Shown piece after piece: positions 1 through 7,012 of a stretch of DNA of 37,156 bases (positions are counted from its first letter, which is position 1; every line of letters starts with the position of its first letter). The notes beneath the pieces are model-generated. The model searched no databases. It was not told the DNA's origin and saw nothing but the letters and a program-made list of their open reading frames with translations. A program made the translations under genes and the position numbers. The stretch comes from Veillonella seminalis (lineage in GTDB: Bacteria; Bacillota; Negativicutes; Veillonellales; Veillonellaceae), in contig NZ_RQUZ01000018.1 of the NCBI RefSeq assembly GCF_003992065.1, positions 1-37,156 of the forward strand, given 5' to 3'.

Positions 1-102
1 AGCGACATTAATCATAACACAAATCGGTATTCACTATGGATTTTTTATATGTTCAATTTCAGTTTACAATTAACCGTTAAATTATAAACTTTCAAATATA
101 AT

Positions 103-136
103 AAAACCTCCTATACCTGTTGGTGTAGGAGGTTTT
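103..136. terminator. Bidirectional intrinsic terminator
   Basis: A 15-bp stem (103-117 with 122-136, one mismatch) closes a TGTT loop. A T-rich run follows on the + strand and an A-rich run precedes it, so it can act in both directions. The gene it serves lies to the left of the window or is the broken gene at 230-363. Confidence 0.8.
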
Positions 137-182
137 GTATTAAGGGCGTATATTTCCGTCCTATTGATTTAAGTGTATACTG

Positions 183-224
183 TTGATAGTTTTCAATAGT
201 TTGAAATTTATTGAAAACTATCAA
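183..224. repeat. Perfect 16-bp inverted repeat
   Basis: TTGATAGTTTTCAATA at 183-198 is matched exactly by its reverse complement at 209-224, with a 10-nt spacer. No T-tract follows on either strand, so it is not a typical terminator. It lies at the end of the suspected gene remnant at 230-363 and could be a hairpin, a protein site or the scar of a mobile piece. Confidence 0.6.
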
Positions 225-229
225 AAGAT

Positions 230-363
230 TTATACCGGTGGCCGATTTGCTTTGCACGTAAGTTTGCGTGGCACCAGTTTTATAACAGCGATGGCGTTTA
301 ACATAGCCGGTTTATATTCCCATTGATTTTTGCCGGTGTAATCTGACGATCGTGACGACGCAT
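230..363 (-). pseudogene. 5' remnant of a NimA/pyridoxamine-5'-phosphate-oxidase-like gene
   Basis: On the minus strand AAAGGAGA precedes an ATG at 363 with normal spacing. The reading frame begins MRRHDRQIT-PAKIN and stops after 21 residues. The N-terminal pattern MRR-x-DR-x-IT followed by a KI segment is how many NimA-like flavin-binding family proteins begin (known family trait, from memory). Downstream, only about 130 nt remain before a perfect inverted repeat, and the other frames show no convincing continuation. I read it as the stub of a gene that suffered a frameshift and an internal or 3' deletion. It could instead be a short leader peptide. The assignment rests on roughly ten residues. 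Confidence 0.35.
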
Positions 364-416
364 GGGCATCTCCTTTATAAAAATCGAAGGAATTATTGAA
401 GACTCGTTTTAAAATG

Positions 417-1625
417 CTACTTTGCGTTAATAGCCTCAAGTCCTTTAATAATGCGGCTGGCTGTTTCTTTAACAGTATCGGGATGAGCCGCCAAGTTGAA
501 GCGGACAAAGCCCGGTGTTGCAGGTGCAAAGTTTGGACTCGTATTAACACCGACGCGGCATTGCTTAATCATGAAGTTATCCAGTTCTTCGGGATCCACA
601 TAGGCTTTAAAATCAACCCAGGCGAGATATGTTGCTTCGAGCGGTGTAAATACTAACTTAGGTGTTGCTTCAAGCAATGTGTTTTTCAAAATTTCGTAAT
701 TGTCTTTAATAACAGCTAAAAGTCCGGTTAGCCAAGCATCACCTGTCTGATAAGCTGTTTCCGTAGCCAGTAAATCCAGAACCGGTAATTGCGTATGGTC
801 GATAGTGGCAACATAGGCATCAAATTGCTTACGATGTGCCTCATTCGGAATAATGGTATGCGCTACCGGTAAAGAGGCCAAGTTGAATGTTTTAGACGCA
901 CTCGTAATGGCGATAATGGAATCTTTGAAGCGCCCGTCCTGTACAGCTAAGGCCGGAATAAACGGATCCGGTCCAAAAATAAAATCTTCATGGATTTCAT
1001 CGCTTACGATGAGTACATTGTGGGCTTCACATAGGGTAAAGAGTTTAACCAGCTCTTCTTCCGACCAGATACGGCTCACCGGGTTATGCGGATTACAGAG
1101 GATAAAGACTTTAACATTATGTTCTTTAATCTTAGTTTCTACATCGTCAAAGTCGATATAAAAACGTCCTGTTTTGTCTTGTTTAAGTTCACTGCAGATT
1201 GGCGTACGTCCGGTATCCTGCGGCGTGCTGTAGAACGGATAGTAAACCGGTGACAGGATCAGAATATTATCTTTAGGTTTTGTGAAGGCGTGCAGAATCC
1301 AAAATAAAGTAGTAATTGTACCGCTGGTAAAACGAAGCCAGTTTTTCTTAGGTGTATAGCCATGATGGCGAGTCAGCCAGTCAATAAATGTTTGATGATA
1401 GGTCGGGCTGATTAGAGCATAGCCGAAAGCACCGTGATTGATGCGTTCTGTAAGGGCTGCGGTTACCGTTTCGGGCACTTTAAAGTCCATGTCAGCCACC
1501 CACATAGGGATGACATCGTCGGTGCGAAACCGTTGTTTTAAACCGTCCCATTTAATACTATTGGAGCCGCGTCGATCAAGGGCGTAGCGACTTAAAAACT
1601 CTTCTTTAGTTATTGTTTGACTCAT
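417..1625 (-). CDS. MalY/PatB family PLP-dependent C-S lyase (putative cystathionine beta-lyase)
   Basis: 402 residues, the full length of the MalY/PatB branch of fold-type I aminotransferases. These cytoplasmic enzymes cleave cystathionine or cysteine with beta-elimination, giving pyruvate, ammonia and homocysteine or sulfide. Visible features are the early MWVADMDF motif (41-48), a CNPHNPVSR loop (178-186), VSDEIHED (207-214) and the SASK motif with the probable PLP-binding lysine at K245. The loop has Ser where a Gly (NPVGR) is usual. The ATG at 1625 follows an AGGAGGTG ribosome site. It is a single-gene unit with its own promoter (1740-1768). Substrate preference (cystathionine, cysteine, or another amino acid) cannot be read from sequence, so no symbol is given. 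Confidence 0.88.
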   Translation of the reverse strand: MSQTITKEEFLSRYALDRRGSNSIKWDGLKQRFRTDDVIPMWVADMDFKVPETVTAALTERINHGAFGYALISPTYHQTFIDWLTRHHGYTPKKNWLRFTSGTITTLFWILHAFTKPKDNILILSPVYYPFYSTPQDTGRTPICSELKQDKTGRFYIDFDDVETKIKEHNVKVFILCNPHNPVSRIWSEEELVKLFTLCEAHNVLIVSDEIHEDFIFGPDPFIPALAVQDGRFKDSIIAITSASKTFNLASLPVAHTIIPNEAHRKQFDAYVATIDHTQLPVLDLLATETAYQTGDAWLTGLLAVIKDNYEILKNTLLEATPKLVFTPLEATYLAWVDFKAYVDPEELDNFMIKQCRVGVNTSPNFAPATPGFVRFNLAAHPDTVKETASRIIKGLEAINAK

Positions 1626-1739
1626 TGTTACACCTCCTGTAGCAGTGTGTATGTGAAAATATTTTCAATTGAAATTTAATACTGATTAAAACATTTTAAT
1701 GGGAATGAGAGCTTTAAAAATCAGTTTGTAATTGATTTC

Positions 1740-1768
1740 ATTATAACAAAATAAAGTTAGAAATACAA
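1740..1768 (-). promoter_or_regulatory. Promoter of the C-S lyase gene
   Basis: On the minus strand TTGTAT (1768-1763) and TATAAT (1745-1740) are separated by exactly 17 bp. The -35 overlaps the arm of the neighbouring terminator. The predicted 5' UTR is about 105 nt and contains the palindrome GAAAATATTTTC near 1653-1664. Confidence 0.65.
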
Positions 1769-1811
1769 AAACGGTCATACTAACCTTTATAAGTTAAGTA
1801 TGACCGTTTTT
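1767..1811 (-). terminator. Terminator of the ABC/isomerase operon
   Basis: AAAAACGGTCATACT (1767-1781) pairs perfectly with 1797-1811, with further pairing inside. On the minus strand it ends in a T-run. It lies 17 nt after the last gene of the leftward transport operon. Confidence 0.85.
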
Positions 1812-1827
1812 CTATTTGTTTTTTATT

Positions 1828-2595
1828 TTATTTTGTTGTCATTAAGGATTCTATGGCGTTCAAATGTTGTAATAATTCGTCCATAGATTTGAACGTACCG
1901 TTGGCGTATTCTAAGACTTTAGTGGCATTTGGTGAATATGTGTTGATAGCTTTAAATAATTCGGTCCAATTGATAGAACTGGTACCGATAGGTTGGTGCT
2001 GATCTTTTTTACCATTGTTATCGTGTAAATGGTAAGCAATAATCTTTTCGTTTAAAGTTTGAATTACATGAGGCAAATTCCATTGATTTACATTAGCGTG
2101 ACCAACATCAATTAAGGAAACAATGTTAGGGAATTTAGTAAAGAGTTCAAGATATTCGGATTCATTAAATAAATTATTGGTTAATAAACCTACATTTTCT
2201 ACAGCCAAACGAGGTCCGTTTATTTTTTGTGCCAATTTATCGAGCTCCTGAAGTCGTTCAATAACTAAATTTTGTACATCTTCTTTATTTCCTGACCATT
2301 GTTCGTTGGTATGGACAACGATAAAATGAGCATTAATTTCTTTGCCGAACGTAATGTCTTTTTCATAACGGCTTAGGTACTGTGTATCATCAGGATTGGC
2401 TAAATTGAGGGTTACACATGGTCCGTGCAAAGAGATAGCTCGTGATTGAATATTAAATTGTGGTAATAAAGCACGCCAATATTCGACAGGTCCAAATTCT
2501 ACAAAAAACTCCATACTAAAGGTTTCCGGTAATGCTCTGAGCATGTATTTTTCAAATGCAGGAAATAGTAAATCACTGATAGCAATTGTATTCAT
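1828..2595 (-). CDS. Sugar phosphate isomerase/epimerase family protein (AP2Ec TIM barrel)
   Basis: 255 residues of the xylose-isomerase-like TIM-barrel family. Probable metal ligands can be traced in order: the histidine in SLHGP, the glutamate in LAVENV, the aspartate and histidine in LIDVGHAN, the AYHLHDN histidines, and the glutamate of VLEYANG. It is the last gene of the leftward ABC operon; an ATG with a GGAGGAACC site lies 18 nt after the ATPase gene. Its place in the operon suggests that it modifies the imported compound (sugar, polyol or sugar phosphate isomerisation). In the classical ugp operon this slot is held by a phosphodiesterase (UgpQ), which this is not. The family also includes endonuclease IV-like proteins, but the context favours sugar metabolism. 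The exact reaction is unknown. Confidence 0.8.
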   Translation of the reverse strand: MNTIAISDLLFPAFEKYMLRALPETFSMEFFVEFGPVEYWRALLPQFNIQSRAISLHGPCVTLNLANPDDTQYLSRYEKDITFGKEINAHFIVVHTNEQWSGNKEDVQNLVIERLQELDKLAQKINGPRLAVENVGLLTNNLFNESEYLELFTKFPNIVSLIDVGHANVNQWNLPHVIQTLNEKIIAYHLHDNNGKKDQHQPIGTSSINWTELFKAINTYSPNATKVLEYANGTFKSMDELLQHLNAIESLMTTK

Positions 2596-2613
2596 GGTTC
2601 CTCCTTAATATGT

Positions 2614-3696
2614 TTATTTTAGCTTTAAATTTAAATTATTGCCGGTTTCACTGTCAAAGAAACAAGCATCTGACCAGCTGAAATTAAGTCCTATGGAATC
2701 GCCGACATTTAGTTTGTTTTCCGATTCGGAAAATTGAATAAAACCTTTAATCGTATCATCAATTTGAAATAAACAATTTTGAATATTACCGATGTTTTCA
2801 ACATACTGACATTGCCCGTGTAGCATAGCACGTTCTAAAGGTGCGAGGTGTAATTTTTCAGGGCGAATACCTACAGTAATCTCAGAAGATGTAATATTTT
2901 CTTGAACAACCGGCGGTAAATCTAACGTTGAAGAACCAATAGTGACTTGTCCGTTATTAATAATCAATGGCCACAGATTCATAGCCGGTGTGCCTATAAA
3001 GGAAGCTACAAATAAATTGGCAGGATTATCGTATACTGTTTCAGGTTTGTCGAATTGTTGTAAAACACCTTCATGCAAAATGGCGATTCTTTGGCCAATG
3101 GTCATAGCCTCTACTTGATCGTGGGTTACATAAATCATAGTGGAATTACAACTTTCATGTATTTTTATCAGTTCTTGGCGAGCGTGTTGACGAAGTTGAG
3201 CGTCCAGATTGGCTAACGGTTCATCTAATAAGAAATAAGGGGATTGTTTGACGATAGCTCGACATAATGCTACCCTCTGCTTTTGACCGCCTGATAAGGA
3301 TTGGATTAAGCGATTTTCATAACCTTTTAAATTTAACATTTTAATGGCCGCATTGGCTCGTTCTTTAATTTCTGAATTAGGAAGGTTTTGGAGTTTTAAT
3401 CCAAATACAATATTGTCCCATACATTAAAATGAGGAAACAAAGCATAGTTTTGGAATACCATGGCTATATTACGGTCGCCGGCGGGTACATCATTAATGA
3501 GTGTATCACCCATATATAACTCGCCGTCACTAATATCCTCTAAACCGGCAATCATGCGAAGCGTGGTGCTTTTACCGGAACCGGAAGGACCTAATAAAAC
3601 TACGCGTTCCCCTTCTTTAATTTCAAAACTTAGTTGTTTGATGATTTCTTTTTCATGATAGGTTTTACTGACTTTATTGAAGACTATATTATGCAT
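2614..3696 (-). CDS. Carbohydrate/glycerol-phosphate type ABC transporter ATP-binding protein (MalK/UgpC family)
   Basis: 360 residues with an N-terminal nucleotide-binding domain and a C-terminal TOBE-type regulatory region. Seen: Walker A GPSGSGKST (36-44), Q-loop in VFQNYALFP, signature LSGGQKQR, Walker B with D-loop LLDEPLANLD, and the H-loop in IYVTHDQVEAMT. The length and C-terminal extension are those of MalK/MsmK/UgpC. It would power the two permeases encoded just upstream on the cytoplasmic face. The start overlaps the permease stop by one base (TAATG), implying translational coupling. MalK-type ATPases are sometimes shared between transporters, but here the gene sits within a complete system. 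Confidence 0.92.
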   Translation of the reverse strand: MHNIVFNKVSKTYHEKEIIKQLSFEIKEGERVVLLGPSGSGKSTTLRMIAGLEDISDGELYMGDTLINDVPAGDRNIAMVFQNYALFPHFNVWDNIVFGLKLQNLPNSEIKERANAAIKMLNLKGYENRLIQSLSGGQKQRVALCRAIVKQSPYFLLDEPLANLDAQLRQHARQELIKIHESCNSTMIYVTHDQVEAMTIGQRIAILHEGVLQQFDKPETVYDNPANLFVASFIGTPAMNLWPLIINNGQVTIGSSTLDLPPVVQENITSSEITVGIRPEKLHLAPLERAMLHGQCQYVENIGNIQNCLFQIDDTIKGFIQFSESENKLNVGDSIGLNFSWSDACFFDSETGNNLNLKLK

Positions 3697-4523
3697 TATC
3701 CTTTAACTCCTGATTGAATAAATGTGTTGAGAATGTATTTTTGGCATATGATGAATAAAATAAAAGGTAAGATGCTGGTAAGTACAGCTAAGGCCATAGC
3801 TAACCCCCATTCACTGCCACCTTCGGCACTTATAAACATTGGCAAAGCCAATGCTAAAGTGTATTCTGTTTTACTTTTTAAGATAAGTAACGGCCAAAAA
3901 TATTCATTCCATGCATTGATAAAAAACATAATACTAATGGAAATTACTGATGGTCTTACTAAAGGTAGGATAATATGCCATAAAATATACAGAGGCGATC
4001 CACCTTCTAAAATTGCACATTCGTAGATACTTTTCGGGATGCTTCGCATTGTTTGTCGCATTAAGTAAATTCCCATGCCATCTACAATTTCTACAAGAAT
4101 AACGCCATAAGGAGTATCAAGTAATCCTAAAGAAGAAATTAACAAGTAATTTGGCATGATTAATACAGACATAGGGATAAAAAACGTAAGAACCATGGAA
4201 TTGAATAGTAATTCTCTTCCTTTAAATCGGTAATAAACAAATCCAAACCCTGCCAACAAACTGGTTATAATTTTAAAAAGAGTAACGGTAATAGCAATAA
4301 AAAACGTATTCCCGGTAAATTGGAAGATAGGGAATCGATCAAGTACCGTAAGATAGTTTGATAAAGATGGATTTTCCGGTAGCGGATTTAAAGGGTACTG
4401 GAAGATTTGATTTAAATCTTTTAAAGAGGCTGAAATTAAAAATACAATAGGCCATAAGCAAATAAGCAAAGAAATGATAAGTATGATATGGCCAATAAGT
4501 TCCTTTTTAAGATTAATTTTCAT
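3696..4523 (-). CDS. ABC transporter permease, MalG/UgpE type
   Basis: 275 residues, a multi-spanning inner-membrane protein. A first membrane segment lies near residues 10-32, and the cytoplasmic EAA loop (YECAILEGGSPLYILWHIILPLVRPS) that docks on the ATPase lies in the second half, followed by the FINAWNEYFWPLL segment typical of MalG-type permeases. It pairs with the upstream permease to form the channel. The gene overlaps the upstream permease by 11 nt and the downstream ATPase by 1 nt, so it is firmly part of one operon. Substrate is not predictable from the permease. Confidence 0.92.
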   Translation of the reverse strand: MKINLKKELIGHIILIISLLICLWPIVFLISASLKDLNQIFQYPLNPLPENPSLSNYLTVLDRFPIFQFTGNTFFIAITVTLFKIITSLLAGFGFVYYRFKGRELLFNSMVLTFFIPMSVLIMPNYLLISSLGLLDTPYGVILVEIVDGMGIYLMRQTMRSIPKSIYECAILEGGSPLYILWHIILPLVRPSVISISIMFFINAWNEYFWPLLILKSKTEYTLALALPMFISAEGGSEWGLAMALAVLTSILPFILFIICQKYILNTFIQSGVKG

Positions 4524-5391
4524 AGTATACCTTCTTATCTAATACTTTGTTACGCCACCAAGCAAAAACAACGAATATTAACATCGTCATTACAGCATAT
4601 GCAGCTGATTTGCCGACTTGATAGAATACAAATGCGTATTGGTAAATAACGTATACGAGGTTGGCACTGCCTTGATTTGGACCGCCTTGAGTTAATATGT
4701 TAACCGGAATCATGATATATTGTAAGCCGAACACTACAGTAATAACGAAGACATAAATAGCAGACGAAGAAGTTTGAGGGATTATGATTTTACGTAAAAT
4801 TACCCAATCAGAGGCTCCTTCTAAACGAGCCGCTTCTATCATTTCTTTTGAAACAGACATCATAGCAGCCAACATTAGAATGAAATTATAGCCGAATACT
4901 TTCCAAGCAATAATCATACTAATTGAAAAAATAACTAAAACCGGTTCTTTGAGCCAACGAGGGGAATCCAGGCCGACCATTTGTAAAATCGCATCAATCG
5001 GTCCGGCTAACGGATTATAGATCCACAAAAATAAAATACTGGCAACGGATAGACTGAATAGCGATGGTATAAAGAAAAATACTTTATACAGGTTTTTTCC
5101 GTATTTAAGAACATAAGCTAAAATATATGAATATATATAAGGTAGTACAAAGTTAAAAACCAGAAGAACTAGAACAAATAATATTGTATTTACGATAACT
5201 GAATAAAACTCTGCTGTTTGGAGGATATCCGTATAGTTAGAAATTCCTACAAATTTAATCTTTGAGCTCACCATATTCCAAGAAAAGAAGCTAAGAGCTA
5301 CATTGACAAGTAAAGGCCAATAATAAAAGATTAAAAAGAAAAATGCTGCCGGTAAGAACAGTAAGTAGCCTGATTTTGAAAGACGATTCAT
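4513..5391 (-). CDS. ABC transporter permease, MalF/UgpA type
   Basis: 292 residues from the ATG at 5391, chosen because AAAAGGAGT sits 8 nt before it; a longer frame to 5424 has no such site. The N-terminus (MNRLSKSGYLLFLPAAFFFLIF, a 22-residue stretch given here as MNRLSKSGY...FFLIF) leads into the first membrane span, and five or six hydrophobic spans follow. The EAA loop is MIEAARLEGASDWVILRKI and the conserved motif near the end includes LTQGGPNQGS. It is the partner of the MalG-type permease next in the operon. A 15-bp stem-loop separates it from the binding-protein gene, which probably lets the binding protein be made in excess. Confidence 0.92.
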   Translation of the reverse strand: MNRLSKSGYLLFLPAAFFFLIFYYWPLLVNVALSFFSWNMVSSKIKFVGISNYTDILQTAEFYSVIVNTILFVLVLLVFNFVLPYIYSYILAYVLKYGKNLYKVFFFIPSLFSLSVASILFLWIYNPLAGPIDAILQMVGLDSPRWLKEPVLVIFSISMIIAWKVFGYNFILMLAAMMSVSKEMIEAARLEGASDWVILRKIIIPQTSSSAIYVFVITVVFGLQYIMIPVNILTQGGPNQGSANLVYVIYQYAFVFYQVGKSAAYAVMTMLIFVVFAWWRNKVLDKKVYYEN

Positions 5392-5414
5392 AGTAAGACT
5401 CCTTTTAAGCACAA

Positions 5415-5460
5415 TTAGAATCAATAGACGAAAACAAAGGCTAAAGTCTACTGATTCTAA
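5415..5460 (-). promoter_or_regulatory. Intercistronic stem-loop between binding-protein and permease genes
   Basis: 5415-5429 and 5446-5460 form a 15-bp stem with one G-U type mismatch and a 16-nt loop. No T-run follows, so transcription should continue. Such hairpins after a binding-protein gene (known for malE and others) protect the upstream mRNA and raise its share of the product. Confidence 0.55.
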
Positions 5461-5496
5461 TGGCGTTAATTTTACAATATGATAGTTTTTAAAATT

Positions 5497-6798
5497 TTAC
5501 TTCAGTAAATCATTAATTTTTAAAGCTGCTTCATGGAGCGCTTCGGATGCAGTTTTGCTTCCGTTAAGAATAACATCGCGGGCATCGATTAAGATTTGTT
5601 CTGCTTGTAAGCCGTTTTGGCCCGGGAAGCTAACCCATGGTGTTACATTAGGAAGCATTTCCATAGCTTTTCTAATATTTTCATTTTCATCCATTAATTT
5701 TTTGTAAGGGCCTTCTTGAGCCATACCTTTGCGTGGTGGCAAGTAGCCTGTTCCTGTATCCCATTTAGTTAAGTTTTCAGCACTTTCTAAATATTTTACA
5801 AATTCAACAGCAGCTTTTTGTTTTGCTTTATCTTTGCTGAGAATCATGAGGAAGTTACCGCCGGCAGGTACTTTTACAGGTTTATTACCGAAAGCCGGGA
5901 AGGTAGTAGTCATTACTTTAAAGTTGGATGACTTTTCAAAGTTAGCACGTTTACCAATTGTAGTTGCTACCATTGCTAATTTACCGGAAGTAAAGCTTTG
6001 GAAACCCTCTTCGTTAGTTGCGTGTAAGCCTGTGCCGTTTTTAACCATATCGGCAATTACTTGATATGCATAAGCAGCTTCCGGCGTATCAAAACCGGCT
6101 TGCCATTTACCATCTTTATGAGTTAACATGGTGCCGCCATTTGATTCAACAAGAGCCTGGTTTGTCCAGGTATCAGCATATTCTTGCATGAAGAATGCAG
6201 GATTACCTGTTTTTTCTTTAATTTGTTTAGCATATTCGGCAACTTCAGTCCAAGTAGTAGGTGGTTTATTTGGATCTAAGCCGGCTGCCTTGAAGATGTC
6301 CGGATTATAGTATAAAACCGGTAAAGATAAGGAGTAAGGAACACCAACCTGATCACCAGTATCTGTTTGAGCCAGACGAGCAATATTAGGTTCAAAGGTA
6401 TCTTTGATAAAATTAGGATCGCCGGCGTTAGCAAAAATTTTATCAATACTTTCCGTTTCGAAGTTTTCATGGGCATAGTTTAAGAAGTTCCAACCCATTT
6501 GTACTACATCAGGTGTTTGACCGGAAGCTAGAGCAGCTTGTAAATTTTGAGTTAAGCCTTTATACATATCCGGATTAAATTTTTCTGTAACTTTAATATT
6601 AGGATGTGTTTTATTAAAATCAGCAACTAATTCTCGAACTGTTTGACCGCCGAAACTATCAGATGCTACATGCCAATATTCAATTTCTACGACTTTGTCA
6701 TTTGTTGAGCCACTGTTTGAAGTTGAGTTGCCGCAACCTGCCAGTAAAAGCAAGGTCAGCATACAAAACAGGCCGGATAAAATGGCTTTTAATCTCAT
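5497..6798 (-). CDS. ABC transporter substrate-binding lipoprotein (UgpB/MalE-like)
   Basis: 433 residues with a lipoprotein signal peptide: basic start, hydrophobic core and lipobox LAGC, so C22 is the probable lipidated residue. The mature part begins with the family-typical EIEYWHVASD strand and continues as a two-lobe solute-binding fold (SBP_bac type, resembling UgpB in the region NFNKTHPNIKV/ALASGQTPDVVQ). It captures the solute outside the inner membrane and hands it to the two permeases. An ATG with TAGGAGGAAATC upstream starts it, first in the operon. A palindrome ACCTTA-AA-TAAGGT (6810-6823) overlaps the ribosome-site region. Glycerol-3-phosphate or a related polyol is possible, but the substrate is not established. 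Confidence 0.88.
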   Translation of the reverse strand: MRLKAILSGLFCMLTLLLLAGCGNSTSNSGSTNDKVVEIEYWHVASDSFGGQTVRELVADFNKTHPNIKVTEKFNPDMYKGLTQNLQAALASGQTPDVVQMGWNFLNYAHENFETESIDKIFANAGDPNFIKDTFEPNIARLAQTDTGDQVGVPYSLSLPVLYYNPDIFKAAGLDPNKPPTTWTEVAEYAKQIKEKTGNPAFFMQEYADTWTNQALVESNGGTMLTHKDGKWQAGFDTPEAAYAYQVIADMVKNGTGLHATNEEGFQSFTSGKLAMVATTIGKRANFEKSSNFKVMTTTFPAFGNKPVKVPAGGNFLMILSKDKAKQKAAVEFVKYLESAENLTKWDTGTGYLPPRKGMAQEGPYKKLMDENENIRKAMEMLPNVTPWVSFPGQNGLQAEQILIDARDVILNGSKTASEALHEAALKINDLLK

Positions 6799-6809
6799 GA
6801 TTTCCTCCT

Positions 6810-6823
6810 ACCTTAAATAAGGT
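6810..6823. promoter_or_regulatory. Small palindrome in the leader of the ABC operon
   Basis: ACCTTA-AA-TAAGGT is a perfect 6-2-6 inverted repeat immediately upstream of the binding-protein ribosome site. It could be an operator or an RNA hairpin near the start codon. No specific regulator is recognised. Confidence 0.35.
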
Positions 6824-6957
6824 TTTAATATACTAGATTACAATTTAGTGCACCACATATTTTTCATTTAATCATATCAATGTAAATATTCAAGATGAAA
6901 AATGTAAAATTTCATAAAAATTTTTTAAGGTTTTGTAATTTTTTTGTTGGAAATAAA

Positions 6958-6991
6958 AAAACAGTCACATCCATATGGATGTGACTGTTTT
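6958..6991. terminator. Terminator of the OPT transporter gene
   Basis: AAAACAGTCACATCC (6958-6972) pairs perfectly with 6977-6991 around ATAT. On the minus strand a T-run follows. It lies 21 nt beyond the OPT stop codon. Confidence 0.88.
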
Positions 6992-7012
6992 CATGATTAG
7001 GTTTGTAAGATT

